A stretch of 64,000 nt of DNA, taken from the NCBI RefSeq assembly GCF_000429265.1, contig NZ_AUBN01000015.1:59097-123096 (forward strand), read 5' to 3'. Below the pieces are notes generated by a model. That model saw only the letters and a list, made by a program, of their open reading frames with translations, had not been told where the DNA came from and ran no database searches. The first letter of the stretch is position 1. Each line of letters opens with the position of its first letter. Below are positions 25,839-34,610 of the stretch, one piece after another. Made by a program: the position numbers and the translations under genes. The DNA comes from Actinomyces gerencseriae DSM 6844 (lineage in GTDB: Bacteria; Actinomycetota; Actinomycetes; Actinomycetales; Actinomycetaceae).

Positions 25839-26222
25839 TCAGACGTTGAAGCCCAGGGCGCGCAGCTGCTCGCGTCCCTCCGGGGTGATCTTGTCCGGGC
25901 CCCACGGCGGCAACCAGACCCATTGGATGCGGACCTTGTCGGCGATGAGGCCGAGCGCCTGCTGCGCCTGCTCCTCGATGACGTCGGTCAGCGGACAGGC
26001 TGCGGTCGTCAGCGTCATGTCGAGCACGATCGTCCCGTCGGGCTCGATGGACGCGCCGTAGAGCAGACCGAGGTCGACCACGTTGATGCCGAGCTCCGGG
26101 TCGATGACGTCGCGGAGAGCCTCCTCGATCGCGGCGACGTCCGCATCGCCGCCGACGGCAGGGGTGTGCCGAGCGGCCATGGGATTGTCCTGGGCGGCGC
26201 CGGCGGCGCCGGTCTCACTCAT
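25839..26222 (-). CDS. sufT: Fe-S cluster assembly protein SufT (MIP18/DUF59 family)
   Basis: About 127 residues. The DUF59 core begins near residue 29 with AAIEEALRDVIDPELGINVV, followed by DLGLLYGASI, LDMTLTTAACPLTDVIEEQA (with the conserved Cys in T-x-x-C-P) and VWLPPWGPDKITPEGREQLR. Such proteins help mature Fe-S proteins. Two adjacent ATGs (26225 and 26222) follow AAGGAGG; 26222 has the better 7-nt spacing. It is the last gene of the suf operon, as in other actinobacteria. Confidence 0.88.
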   Translation of the reverse strand: MSETGAAGAAQDNPMAARHTPAVGGDADVAAIEEALRDVIDPELGINVVDLGLLYGASIEPDGTIVLDMTLTTAACPLTDVIEEQAQQALGLIADKVRIQWVWLPPWGPDKITPEGREQLRALGFNV

Positions 26223-26285
26223 CATGGCTCCTCCTTACGGTGGTGGTGAGGTGATGTCTGCTGTCTCCCGGGAGTGGGAGGGTGG

Positions 26286-26762
26286 TCAGGTCGAGTCCGG
26301 TCCGTCAACGGATGGCAGCGCCACGCCGGCCTTGACCAGGGCGTCCCTGAGCGCCATCCAGCCCAGGAGGGCGCACTTGACGCGGTTGGGGTACTTCGAG
26401 ACGCCCTCGAACGCGGCGCCGTCCTCGAGCGCGTCCAGGACGGCGTCATCGACGCCGCGCCCGCGGGAATGCATGAGGACGTCGAAGTCCTTCGACAGGC
26501 GGGCGACCGTGGCCAGATCGGCCCCGTCGACGAGATCGTGCATGACGGAGATGGATGCCTGGGAGATCGAACATCCCTCGCCCTGCCAGCCCACGGCACC
26601 GATCCTGTCGCCATCGATGCGCACCCCCAGCTCGACCTCGTCGCCGCAGGTGGGATTCACCTGGTGGCTGGTCGCGTCGGGGTCGGTCAGGGCCCCCGCT
26701 CCGTGCCGCTCGCGGGAGTGGTCGAGGATGACTTGCTGGTAGAGCCGATCGAGTTCGTTCAT
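26286..26762 (-). CDS. sufU: Fe-S assembly protein SufU (zinc-dependent sulfur acceptor)
   Basis: 158 residues with the three conserved cysteines in family context: NPTCGD, GEGCSISQASIS and NRVKCALLGW, plus the zinc-ligand Asp in TCGDEVEL. SufU accepts sulfur from SufS. The family insertion between the second and third Cys is present. ATG 26762 overlaps the sufS stop (ATGA), so the two partner proteins are translationally coupled. Confidence 0.92.
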   Translation of the reverse strand: MNELDRLYQQVILDHSRERHGAGALTDPDATSHQVNPTCGDEVELGVRIDGDRIGAVGWQGEGCSISQASISVMHDLVDGADLATVARLSKDFDVLMHSRGRGVDDAVLDALEDGAAFEGVSKYPNRVKCALLGWMALRDALVKAGVALPSVDGPDST

Positions 26763-28093
26763 GCTCGCCTTCGGAAGTAGCTGCGGACGGAGGCCACGGC
26801 CTCGAGGAAGCGCTCGACCTCCGCGGTCGTCGTACAGGGTCCGAAGGATACGCGGGAGGAGGCGTGCACGCCGAAGTGCCGATGGATCGGCTGAGCGCAG
26901 TGGTGCCCGGTGCGCACGGCCACGCCCGAGGAGTCGAGGACCTGTCCGACATCGTGCGGGTGCACGCCGTCGATGGTGAAGGCCACGACGCCGAGCCGCT
27001 CGGTCGTGTCGGCCGGGCCGAGGACGCGCAGTCCGTCGACGCCGGCGAGCCCGCCGAGCACCTGCTGCGTGAGCACCCGCTCCCCCGCGTGGAGACGGTC
27101 CATGCCCAGGTGCGCCAGGTACTCGACGGATGCGCGCCAGCCCGCCGCCTGCGCCAACGGCTGGCTGCCGGCCTCGAACCGGGCGGGACCGGACATGTAG
27201 GTCGATGACTCCATGGTGACGACCTCGATCATGGAACCGCCGGTGAGCACGGGCGGCATGGCCGCCAGCAGCTCCTCCGTGGCCACGAGCGCGCCGACGC
27301 CGGTGGGGCCGAGCATCTTGTGGCTCGACAGGACCATGGCGTCCACGCCGGCGGCCGACAGGGCGGCGAAGTCCAGCGGCAGGTGGGCCGCCGACTGGCA
27401 GGTGTCCAGCACGACGAGAGCGCCGATCGCCCGGGCCGCCGGCAGGATGCCGGCCAGGGGCGTGATCGCGCCGGTGACGTTCGAGGCGTGCGTCAGAGCG
27501 AGCACGCGGGTGCGCTCGGTCATCACGCGTGTCGTGGCGGAATCGATGCGCCCGTCCTCGGTCAGGTCCAGCCAGCGCAGGGCGGCGCCGGTGCGAGCGG
27601 CGAGCTCCTGCCAGGGCACGAGGTTGGCGTGGTGCTCGGCTCGGGTGACGACGATCTCGTCACCGACCCCGATAGCGAGGCGCCGGGCCGGATCATCGGC
27701 GTCGGCCGGCCCGCCGCCGCGGGCCGCCGGCCGCCCCAGGCTGGCGTGCCCGATGGCCAGGGCCACGAGGTTGATGGCCTCGGTGGCGTTCTTGGTGAAG
27801 ACGAGCTCGCTGCCGCGCGCGCCGACGAAGCCGGCGACGGCGTCACGGGCGTCCTCCCAGGCCTGAGTGGCCTCATCGGCGATCTGGTAGGTGGAGCGCC
27901 CGGCGGCGCCGTTGCTCAGGGAGAGGAACTCCGCCTCCTTCTCCATCACGCGGGAGGGCTTCTGGGACGTGGCCGCCCAGTCGAGGTAGGCCAGCGACTC
28001 CCCGTTGCGCGCGGGCCGCTCCAGGTAGGGGAAGTCGGCGCGAACGGCGGCGAGCTCCTGGTCCGACAGAGGGGTCGCGGGCGCGGAGCTCAT
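26759..28093 (-). CDS. sufS: Cysteine desulfurase SufS (class II)
   Basis: A 444-residue PLP enzyme releasing sulfur from cysteine for Fe-S clusters. Key sites: YLDWAATSQKP, TKNATEAIN, EHHANLVPW (His stacking on PLP), LDTCQSAAH (Asp), SSHKMLGPTG (Lys forming the Schiff base), RTGHHCAQP (active-site Cys) and the C-terminal FGPCTTTAEVERFLEA. A Gly/Ala/Asp-rich insert of about 20 residues follows VALAIGHASLG and is absent from many homologues. It overlaps sufC and sufU by 4 nt each. Confidence 0.93.
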   Translation of the reverse strand: MSSAPATPLSDQELAAVRADFPYLERPARNGESLAYLDWAATSQKPSRVMEKEAEFLSLSNGAAGRSTYQIADEATQAWEDARDAVAGFVGARGSELVFTKNATEAINLVALAIGHASLGRPAARGGGPADADDPARRLAIGVGDEIVVTRAEHHANLVPWQELAARTGAALRWLDLTEDGRIDSATTRVMTERTRVLALTHASNVTGAITPLAGILPAARAIGALVVLDTCQSAAHLPLDFAALSAAGVDAMVLSSHKMLGPTGVGALVATEELLAAMPPVLTGGSMIEVVTMESSTYMSGPARFEAGSQPLAQAAGWRASVEYLAHLGMDRLHAGERVLTQQVLGGLAGVDGLRVLGPADTTERLGVVAFTIDGVHPHDVGQVLDSSGVAVRTGHHCAQPIHRHFGVHASSRVSFGPCTTTAEVERFLEAVASVRSYFRRRA

Positions 28094-28854
28094 GAGAGGG
28101 GGCCTCCGGTGAGGAAGCGGTCGTAGCCCTCCTGCTCGAGCCTCTCGGCCAGGTCAGGCCCCCCTTCCTCGGCGACGCGGCCGGCCACGAAGACGTGCAC
28201 GTGGCTGGGCTTGATGTAGCGCAGAATCCGCGTGTAGTGGGTGATGAGGAGGAAGCCCGCCCCGGATGAGTCGTGGAGACGGTTGACGCCCTCGGCGACG
28301 ATGCGCAGGGCGTCGATGTCCAGGCCGGAGTCGGTCTCGTCGAGCACGGCGAAGCGGGGCCGCAGCAGCTCCATCTGCAGGATCTCGAAGCGCTTCTTCT
28401 CGCCGCCGGAGAATCCGGCGTTGACGTCGCGCTGGGCGAAGGAGGAGTCCATGCGCAGGTTCTTCATGGCCCGGTTGACCTCGCCGACCCACTGGCGCAC
28501 CTTGGGGGCCTGTCCGTCGATGGCGGTCTTGGCGGTGCGCAGGAAATTGGAGACCGTGACTCCGGGGACCTCGACGGGGTACTGCATGGCCAGGAAGAGA
28601 CCGGCACGGGCCCGCTCATCGACGCTCATCTCCAGCAGATCGATGCCGTCGAGGAGGACCTCGCCATCGGTGACCTCGTAGTCGGGATGACCGGCGATGG
28701 AGTAGGCGAGGGTCGACTTGCCCGAACCGTTGGGGCCCATGATGGCGTGGACCTCACCGGAGCCGACGGCGAGATCCACTCCCTTGAGAATGGGCTTGGG
28801 GCCGTCGCCGGTGGCGACCTGGACGTGGAGGTTCTTGATCTCGAGAGTGCTCAT
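28090..28854 (-). CDS. sufC: Fe-S assembly ATPase SufC
   Basis: A 254-residue soluble ABC-type ATPase. Walker A is MGPNGSGKSTLAYSIAG, the signature is FSGGEKKRFEILQ, Walker B is FAVLDETDSGLD and the H-loop is LLITHYTRIL. The start MSTLEIKNLHV is standard. SufC works with SufB and SufD as the scaffold complex. The stop overlaps sufS by 4 nt and sufD is 57 nt upstream. Confidence 0.95.
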   Translation of the reverse strand: MSTLEIKNLHVQVATGDGPKPILKGVDLAVGSGEVHAIMGPNGSGKSTLAYSIAGHPDYEVTDGEVLLDGIDLLEMSVDERARAGLFLAMQYPVEVPGVTVSNFLRTAKTAIDGQAPKVRQWVGEVNRAMKNLRMDSSFAQRDVNAGFSGGEKKRFEILQMELLRPRFAVLDETDSGLDIDALRIVAEGVNRLHDSSGAGFLLITHYTRILRYIKPSHVHVFVAGRVAEEGGPDLAERLEQEGYDRFLTGGPLS

Positions 28855-28911
28855 GTGTGTTCTTCCGGGAAAAGACTGGTCGGTGTGTCGTGGCGGAGCG
28901 GGGGCGGTGTC

Positions 28912-30147
28912 TCAGGTCGCGTCGTCGGACCCGCGGGCGGCGATGAGGCCGGTGAGCTCGAGCTCCTTCTCAATGGCCGCCATGAGCCGCTCCTCGACCT
29001 CGGGGACGCCGATCTCGGCGACGATCTCGTTGAAGAAGCCGAGGACGACGAGACGACGGGCCTCGATCTCGGGGATTCCGCGGGCGCGCAGGTAGAAGAG
29101 CTGCTCGTCGTCGAATCGGCCGGTGGCGCTGGCGTGGCCGGCGCCCTCGATATTGCCGTTCTCGATCTCGAGATTGGGGATGGAGTCGGCCTTGGCGCCC
29201 TCGGTCAGGACGAGATTGCGGTTGAGCTCGTAGGTGTCGGTGCCGCGGGCGGCGGCGCCGATGAGGCAGTCGCCGACCCACACGGCGTGGGCCCGCTCCC
29301 CCTGGAGAGCGCCCTTGTAGGCGATGCGCGAGTAGCAGTGCGGCTCGGTGTGGGCGACGTAGGGCCGGTGCTCCTGGTGCTGCCCGGCGTCCGTGAAGTA
29401 CACGCCGTAGGCGTCGATGCGACCGCCCTCCCCGCGGAAGCCGAGATCCGAGCAGATGCGCACGTCCCCGCCGAGGCTGACGACGACGTGCTTGAGAACG
29501 CCGCGCCCCCGCACCTCGACACGGTGGTTGGCGGCGTGGACGGCGGTGTCCTCCCATCCCTGGACGGTCACCAGGGTGAGCTCGGCGCCCTCGGCCACCA
29601 CGACCTCCACGCTCTGGGTCAGGAGGGCGGTGCCGGTGTGGTCGAGGACCACCGTGCCCCTGGCACCGGGCTCCGCGACGATGTGAAGGTGCTGGGCGGT
29701 GGGTCGGGACAGCTCCGGGTCGTCGCCCACCACGGTCAGGCGCGCGGCGCGGTCCGCCTCGACGCCGGCGGTGAGCGTGAGGACGGTGGCGGTGGTGACA
29801 CCGCACCAGGCCGTGATGCCGGTGCGGTCCACGGGCGCGCCGACGGAGCCGATGCGGGCGTCGTCGCGGGCGACGGTCTCGACGGTCACGCCCTCGGGGA
29901 CGTCCATGGCGACCCGGAGCGCCTCCCCCTGCGCGGTCGCGGAGCGGACGGCGTCGAGGTCGAGCAGGGGGGCGAAGCGCCTGAGGGGGGTGAACCGCCA
30001 CTCCTCCTCGCGGCCGTGCGGCACCGGAATGTCGGCGGGGTCGAAGGAGGTGGGGCGATCGGCCCGGGAGGAGACGTAGCGGGCGGGTCCGTGGGAGTGG
30101 GCTCCCTCCAGCGACGCGCGCGAGTGGTCGGTGAGAAGGTCAGGCAT
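28912..30147 (-). CDS. sufD: Fe-S assembly protein SufD
   Basis: A 411-residue SufB-paralogous scaffold subunit with a central right-handed beta-helix. Family segments are FTPLRRFAPLL, CYSRIAYKGALQGERAHAVW, RNLVLTEGAKADSIPNLEIE and GHASATGRFDDEQLFYLRAR, with the conserved His of the SufB-SufD interface (in NGNIEGAGHASATG). The C-terminal helical part reads ARRLVVLGFFNEIVAEI. It lies between sufB (64 nt upstream) and sufC. Confidence 0.93.
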   Translation of the reverse strand: MPDLLTDHSRASLEGAHSHGPARYVSSRADRPTSFDPADIPVPHGREEEWRFTPLRRFAPLLDLDAVRSATAQGEALRVAMDVPEGVTVETVARDDARIGSVGAPVDRTGITAWCGVTTATVLTLTAGVEADRAARLTVVGDDPELSRPTAQHLHIVAEPGARGTVVLDHTGTALLTQSVEVVVAEGAELTLVTVQGWEDTAVHAANHRVEVRGRGVLKHVVVSLGGDVRICSDLGFRGEGGRIDAYGVYFTDAGQHQEHRPYVAHTEPHCYSRIAYKGALQGERAHAVWVGDCLIGAAARGTDTYELNRNLVLTEGAKADSIPNLEIENGNIEGAGHASATGRFDDEQLFYLRARGIPEIEARRLVVLGFFNEIVAEIGVPEVEERLMAAIEKELELTGLIAARGSDDAT

Positions 30148-30211
30148 TGAGTGCTCCTGTGCCGGGACGGAGCCCGGCGGCTGGTGAGGTCGTGGACGTG
30201 GGACGGGGTGA

Positions 30212-31651
30212 TCAGCCGACCGAGTTCTCCATCTGCAGCTCGATGAGGCGGTTGAGCTCGAGCGCGTACTCCATGGGCAGCTCGCGGGCGATGGGCTCGA
30301 CGAATCCGCGCACGATGGTGGCCATGGCCTCGGTCTCGGTCAGGCCGCGCTGCATGAGGTAGAAGAGTTGGTCGGCGCTCACCTTGGAGACGGTGGCCTC
30401 GTGGCCCATCTCGACGTCGTCGGTGCGCACGTCCACGTAGGGGTAGGTGTCGGAGCGGGAGATCTCGTCGACCAGAAGGGCGTCGCACAGGACGTTGGAC
30501 TTGGAGTGGCGGGCGTTCCTCATCACCTGCACCAGCCCGCGGTAGCCGGAGCGGCCGCCTCCGCGGGAGATCGACTTGGAGACGATGTGGCTGGAGGTGT
30601 GAGGCGCCATGTGGATCATCTTGGCGCCCGTGTCCTGGTGCTGGCCCTCGCCCGCAAAAGCGATGGACAGGGCCTCGCCGCGGGCGTGGGGACCCATGAG
30701 GAAGACGGCCGGGTACTTCATGTTCCGCTTGGAGCCGATATTGCCGTCGACCCACTCCATGGTGGCGCCCTCGGCGCAAGTGGCGCGCTGGGTCACCAGG
30801 TTGTAGACGTTGTTGGACCAGTTCTGGATGGTCGTGTAGCGCACGCGGGCGTTCTTCTTGACGACGATCTCCACGATCGCCGCGTGCAGGGAGTCCGTGG
30901 AGTAGATGGGCGCGGTGCAGCCCTCGACGTAATGCACGTAGGAGCCCTCGTCGGCGATGATGAGCGTGCGCTCGAACTGACCCATGTTCTCCGTGTTGAT
31001 GCGGAAGTAGGCCTGGAGCGGGATCTCGACGTGGACGCCGGGCGGTACGTAGATGAAGGAGCCGCCGGACCACACGGCCGTGTTGAGGGCGGCGAACTTG
31101 TTGTCACCGGCGGGGATGATGCTGCCGAAGTACTCGCGCACGAGCTCGGGATACTCGCGCACGGCGGTGTCGGTATCGACGAAGATGACGCCCTGCTCGG
31201 TGAGGTCCTCGCGGATCTGCTCGTAGACGACCTCGGACTCGTACTGGGCGGCGACCCCGGACACGAGCCGCTCGCGCTCGGCCTCGGGGATGCCGATGCG
31301 GTCGTAGGTGGTCTTGATGTCCTCGGGCAGGTCGTCCCAGGAGGCGGCGGGCCGGTCCGTGGAGCGCACGAAGTACTTGACCGCGTCCAGGTCGAGGGGC
31401 GACAGGTCGATGCCCCAGGTCGGCATGGGCTTGCGCTCAAAGATCTCATAGGCCTTGAGGCGCTTGGCGAGCATCCACTCCGGCTCGCCCTTGATCGCCG
31501 AGATCTCCCGGACGACGTGCTCGTCAAGGCCGCGCTTGGCGTTCTCGCCGGCCCTGTCGGAGTCGTGCCAGCCGAAGTCGTAGGTCGTCGAGATCGAGTC
31601 GATGATCTCGTCGTCGCTGACGCGGGGCGCATCGGTCGCGGGTCGTGTCAT
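30212..31651 (-). CDS. sufB: Fe-S assembly protein SufB
   Basis: 479 residues. Conserved parts include DYKFGW-like [87 protein letters not shown] and [10 protein letters not shown]. SufB is the main scaffold on which clusters form. ATG 31651 has AAGGA upstream and overlaps the sufR stop (ATGA); open frame further upstream belongs to another frame of sufR. Confidence 0.95.
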   Translation of the reverse strand: MTRPATDAPRVSDDEIIDSISTTYDFGWHDSDRAGENAKRGLDEHVVREISAIKGEPEWMLAKRLKAYEIFERKPMPTWGIDLSPLDLDAVKYFVRSTDRPAASWDDLPEDIKTTYDRIGIPEAERERLVSGVAAQYESEVVYEQIREDLTEQGVIFVDTDTAVREYPELVREYFGSIIPAGDNKFAALNTAVWSGGSFIYVPPGVHVEIPLQAYFRINTENMGQFERTLIIADEGSYVHYVEGCTAPIYSTDSLHAAIVEIVVKKNARVRYTTIQNWSNNVYNLVTQRATCAEGATMEWVDGNIGSKRNMKYPAVFLMGPHARGEALSIAFAGEGQHQDTGAKMIHMAPHTSSHIVSKSISRGGGRSGYRGLVQVMRNARHSKSNVLCDALLVDEISRSDTYPYVDVRTDDVEMGHEATVSKVSADQLFYLMQRGLTETEAMATIVRGFVEPIARELPMEYALELNRLIELQMENSVG

Positions 31652-32382
31652 CGGGTTCCTTCCGTTCGCGCGGCCCGTCGGCCGCGCGTGTCTGCAGCTG
31701 CCCGAACCGCGCGCCTGCGCAGGGTCGGCATGGCTATGGGGATATGCGTGGTGCACACGTGCTCGCCGCCGGCCAGGGTGGCCAGCCGCTGCACGGGCAC
31801 CCCCAGGAGCCGGGAGAAGGCCTGGGTCTCGGCCTCGCACAGCTCGTGGAACTTGCCGGCCACGTCGCGCACGGGGCAGTGCCCTTGGCACAGCTGGACG
31901 GCGTAGGTGCCGTCTCCGACATCACGTATGGTCGCGGCGTAGCCATCGAGCGTGAGGGCGTCGGCCAGCGCACGGGCCCGGTCGGCCGGGTCCTTGCCGG
32001 CCGCCTCGACGACCCCGGTGTACCGGCGCTCGAGGTCCCTGCCGCGCGAGGCCGCGAAGGAGTCGAGAGCCTTGTCCCCCGCGACCTGCTGCAGGTAGGA
32101 CAGAGCCCGATTGGCGATCTCGGAGTAGCCCTCCGCGAAGGTGCTCCGGGCGTCGCGCGTGGCGACGTAGTAGCGAGCCGGGCGCCCGCGTCCGCGCTTC
32201 CCGGGCGAGGCGGCGGTGTGCACCTGGATCTCGCCGGCCTCCTCCAGGGCGGTGATGTGGCGGCGGACCGCCGCCGGAGTGAGGGAGAGGACCTTGGCGA
32301 GCTGGGCCGCCGACACGGGCCCCTTCGAGACGATGAGATCGAGGACGCGGGCGCGCGTGGAGTCGTCGTCGGTGTGGGTCAT
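31648..32382 (-). CDS. sufR: SufR-type winged-helix repressor of the suf operon
   Basis: A 244-residue regulator. The N-terminal winged helix ([39 protein letters not shown]) is followed by the wing [18 protein letters not shown]. The C-terminus has the cysteines expected to hold an Fe-S cluster: [15 protein letters not shown] and HVCTTH. ATG 32382 ([11 protein letters not shown]) follows GAGGAGCAGG, while a longer frame upstream lacks similarity. As the first gene of the suf operon it should repress its own transcript when clusters are plentiful. Confidence 0.9.
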   Translation of the reverse strand: MTHTDDDSTRARVLDLIVSKGPVSAAQLAKVLSLTPAAVRRHITALEEAGEIQVHTAASPGKRGRGRPARYYVATRDARSTFAEGYSEIANRALSYLQQVAGDKALDSFAASRGRDLERRYTGVVEAAGKDPADRARALADALTLDGYAATIRDVGDGTYAVQLCQGHCPVRDVAGKFHELCEAETQAFSRLLGVPVQRLATLAGGEHVCTTHIPIAMPTLRRRAVRAAADTRGRRAARTEGTR

Positions 32383-32713
32383 ACCTGCTCCTCTCCTTCG
32401 CCGCCCGTCGCCGCCCCGATCGCGAAGGATCACCGGAGCCGTCGTCGTCTTCACCTGGCTTTAGCCAAGATCTTCGTTCTCTTATTCATCACTGGCAAGT
32501 TCAAGACGGCTTGTCGGGACGTGGGATCAGGCACGCATGACGCTCAAAAGCGAATCGTATTCATCATTATTTCGCCAACAGTGAACATCGGTCGGAGGGC
32601 GTCCGGAGGGGTCGGGAGGGGACCCGCGAGGAGGGCCGGGGCCGTGTCTCCACCACCGGGGTTGGCGACACAATCCCGGCCCTCGCACTGGCGCGTCCGG
32701 CTGGAACGGGAGC
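32383..32713 (-). promoter_or_regulatory. Suf operon promoter region (non-coding), with operator-like repeats
   Basis: This gap lies between sufR and the end of the GH32-like gene and is AT-richer at 32455-32590. TGGCT (32456-32460) and AGCCA (32463-32467) form an inverted repeat with a 2-nt centre, 74 nt from the sufR start. TATTCATCA occurs twice in the same direction, at 32483-32491 and 32558-32566, 75 nt apart. Any of these could bind SufR. A convincing -35/-10 pair was not found. The part next to 32713 carries GC-rich sequence that may terminate the sugar operon. Confidence 0.4.
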
Positions 32714-33631
32714 TCAGGACTCCCCGACGAGCCGGATCTCCCCCCAGGGGATGGGGTCGGGGATGCTGCCGACGAAGCGGCCGTCGACGATGTTGTTGAA
32801 GCCCGAGAAGACCCACTCGCCATCGCGCAGACGGAGCACCTGGCCCGCGTAGAGGTGCTCGGGGCGCACGTGGCGGGCCCGATCGACGTCCCAGGGACCG
32901 AGCGCTCCGGCGCCCTCGGCGATCCAGACGCCGCCGGGCCCGGGCTCGGCCTGCATGTCGCTCCCGCAGGAGAAGACGAGAACGTGGCGGCCGTCGATCA
33001 TCCGGGACTGGCAGACCTCCAGCTGCCCGAACGCGGAGGGCCCGGTGAGCGGGGGCAGCACCTCCCAATGATCCAGGTCGTCGGAGACGGCGTGGCCGAT
33101 GATGCCCGAGTGCTTGATGTCCACGCCCTTGGCGCGGGCCGTGACCAGCATGTGCCACCGCCCGTCGTCGTGGAGGAACACGAACGGGTCGCGCCACGCC
33201 TCGTCGTACCCGTAGCCCGGCGTCCACTTCTGGTACCAGCGCCCGTCGGCCACGATCGGCTCGCTCGTCGCGCGCTCGAAGCGGATCCCATCGGCGGAGT
33301 CCGCCCAGCCGATGCGCTGGGCCATACCGCCCTCGGCCCGGGATATCCCCGTGTAGAAGATCCGCAGGCCGCCGTCGGGCTTGACCACGGTGGATCCGGT
33401 CCAGATCGCCTTGTCGTCGAAGGACGGCCCATCGGAGTGCACCAGGGCGTCGGGCAGCAGCTCCCACCCGCGGGCGTCCGCGGACACCGCGTGCCCCATC
33501 GATGCGTTCATATGACGGCGCTCCGGGTCGTGCAGGGCACGCGAGGCGCGCAGGAAGAACAAGTGGTACCGCTTGCCGTCGTCGACGATCCAGTGGTCCC
33601 ACATCCAGTGGTCGGGAAGTGTCAGCGCCAT
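32714..33631 (-). CDS. Short glycoside hydrolase of the GH32/GH68 (clan J) type
   Basis: 305 residues with no signal peptide, thus cytoplasmic. The N-terminus MALTLPDHWMWDHWIVDDGK places an Asp where clan-J enzymes have the nucleophile. Later motifs are IWTGSTVV, EAWRDPFVF (RDP transition-state motif) and LEVCQS where GH32 enzymes have the acid/base EC motif. The length covers only the five-bladed propeller; the C-terminal beta-sandwich of typical GH32 invertases is missing. It ends the operon of the adjacent ABC importer, 3 nt after the permease gene. Likely substrates are sucrose-like or fructose-containing oligosaccharides, inferred from family and context. Confidence 0.72.
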   Translation of the reverse strand: MALTLPDHWMWDHWIVDDGKRYHLFFLRASRALHDPERRHMNASMGHAVSADARGWELLPDALVHSDGPSFDDKAIWTGSTVVKPDGGLRIFYTGISRAEGGMAQRIGWADSADGIRFERATSEPIVADGRWYQKWTPGYGYDEAWRDPFVFLHDDGRWHMLVTARAKGVDIKHSGIIGHAVSDDLDHWEVLPPLTGPSAFGQLEVCQSRMIDGRHVLVFSCGSDMQAEPGPGGVWIAEGAGALGPWDVDRARHVRPEHLYAGQVLRLRDGEWVFSGFNNIVDGRFVGSIPDPIPWGEIRLVGES

Positions 33632-33634
33632 GGC

Positions 33635-34609
33635 TCAGCCCTTGACCGCCGTGCCGGCCAGCGACTGGACGAAGGAGCGCTGGAAGGCCACGAAGATGAT
33701 GAGGACCGGCAGGGTGATGAGCGTGCCGTAGGCCATGATCTGCCCCCAGACGGGATTGAGCTGGAAGAAGTACTGCATTCCCACGCTCGCGGGGCGCATG
33801 GACTCCGCTTGCACCACCATGAGCGGCCACAGATAGGAGTTCCAGGCGGGGAGCATGGTGATGATGGCGACGGTGGCGAAGGTCGGCCCGGACAGGGGCA
33901 CGACGATTCTCCGGTAGATCGTCCACCAGCCGGCGCCGTCGACACGGGCGGCCTCGTCGATCTCCCTGGGGATGTCGCCGAAGTGCTGGGCGAACAGGAA
34001 GATCGCCAACGCATTGGCGATGAAGGGGAGGATCTGCACCTGGTAGGTGTTGAGCATGCCCTGCTTGACCAGGAGGCCATCGGCCACCCACTGGAGCGAG
34101 GGCAGCTTGGCGACCCAGAAGACCAGCGGAACGGCGATCGTCTCGAAGGGCACCATGAGGGTGGCCAGCACGAGCGAGAGGATGATGCTCTTGCCCCTCC
34201 ACCGCATGCGCGCGATGGCGAAGCCGATCATGGAGTTGACCACCAGCCCCAGGACCACGATGGCCACGGTGACGACGACCGAGTTGAGGATGAAGCGTCC
34301 CGCGGGCACGCGCTCGAAGACGCCCGCGTAGTTCTCCAGGCCCAGGTCGCCGACGGGCAGGAAGGCCCTGATGGTCCCCAGGTCCGCGAAGATCTGGTCG
34401 TCGTTCTTGAACGAGGAGAAGACCATGAACAGCAAGGGGAAGACCGCGACGACGGAAGCGATCACGAGTCCGGCATAGGTCAGGATCCTGGCGCGGGTCC
34501 GCGAGGCCGCGCGTCCGTGCCCCTTCTCAATGCCGGCGCCGGTCGTGATGCCGGTGGTGTCGGCGGTGTCGGTGGTATCGGCGGTGTCGGTGGTATCGGT
34601 GCTGGCCAT
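33635..34609 (-). CDS. Carbohydrate ABC importer permease (MalG-like)
   Basis: A 324-residue CUT1 permease with six predicted helices and the EAA loop PREIDEAARVDGAGWWTIYR. It ends AGTAVKG like MalG. The first 20 residues are a low-complexity Thr/Asp/Ala stretch (TDTTDTADTTDTADTTG) encoded by an 18-bp tandem repeat, ahead of a basic segment and the first helix. It begins 1 nt after the upstream permease stop. The genes for binding protein, two permeases and hydrolase are in one run; no ATPase is present. Confidence 0.88.
   Translation of the reverse strand: MASTDTTDTADTTDTADTTGITTGAGIEKGHGRAASRTRARILTYAGLVIASVVAVFPLLFMVFSSFKNDDQIFADLGTIRAFLPVGDLGLENYAGVFERVPAGRFILNSVVVTVAIVVLGLVVNSMIGFAIARMRWRGKSIILSLVLATLMVPFETIAVPLVFWVAKLPSLQWVADGLLVKQGMLNTYQVQILPFIANALAIFLFAQHFGDIPREIDEAARVDGAGWWTIYRRIVVPLSGPTFATVAIITMLPAWNSYLWPLMVVQAESMRPASVGMQYFFQLNPVWGQIMAYGTLITLPVLIIFVAFQRSFVQSLAGTAVKG
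34551..34604 (-). repeat. 18-bp tandem repeat in the 5' end of a permease gene
   Basis: Two perfect 18-bp copies (34560-34577 and 34578-34595) flanked by 9-bp partial copies. They encode the Thr-Asp-Ala repeat at the start of the permease. Length change by whole units keeps the reading frame. Confidence 0.7.
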
Positions 34610-34610
34610 G

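Noticed and set aside
28273..30150. Long plus-strand open frame (625 codons) opposite sufC and sufD
   Set aside because: Antisense frames of this length are common in high-GC genes. The translation is Gly/Val/Asp-rich without any family motif, while the minus strand encodes clear SufC and SufD.
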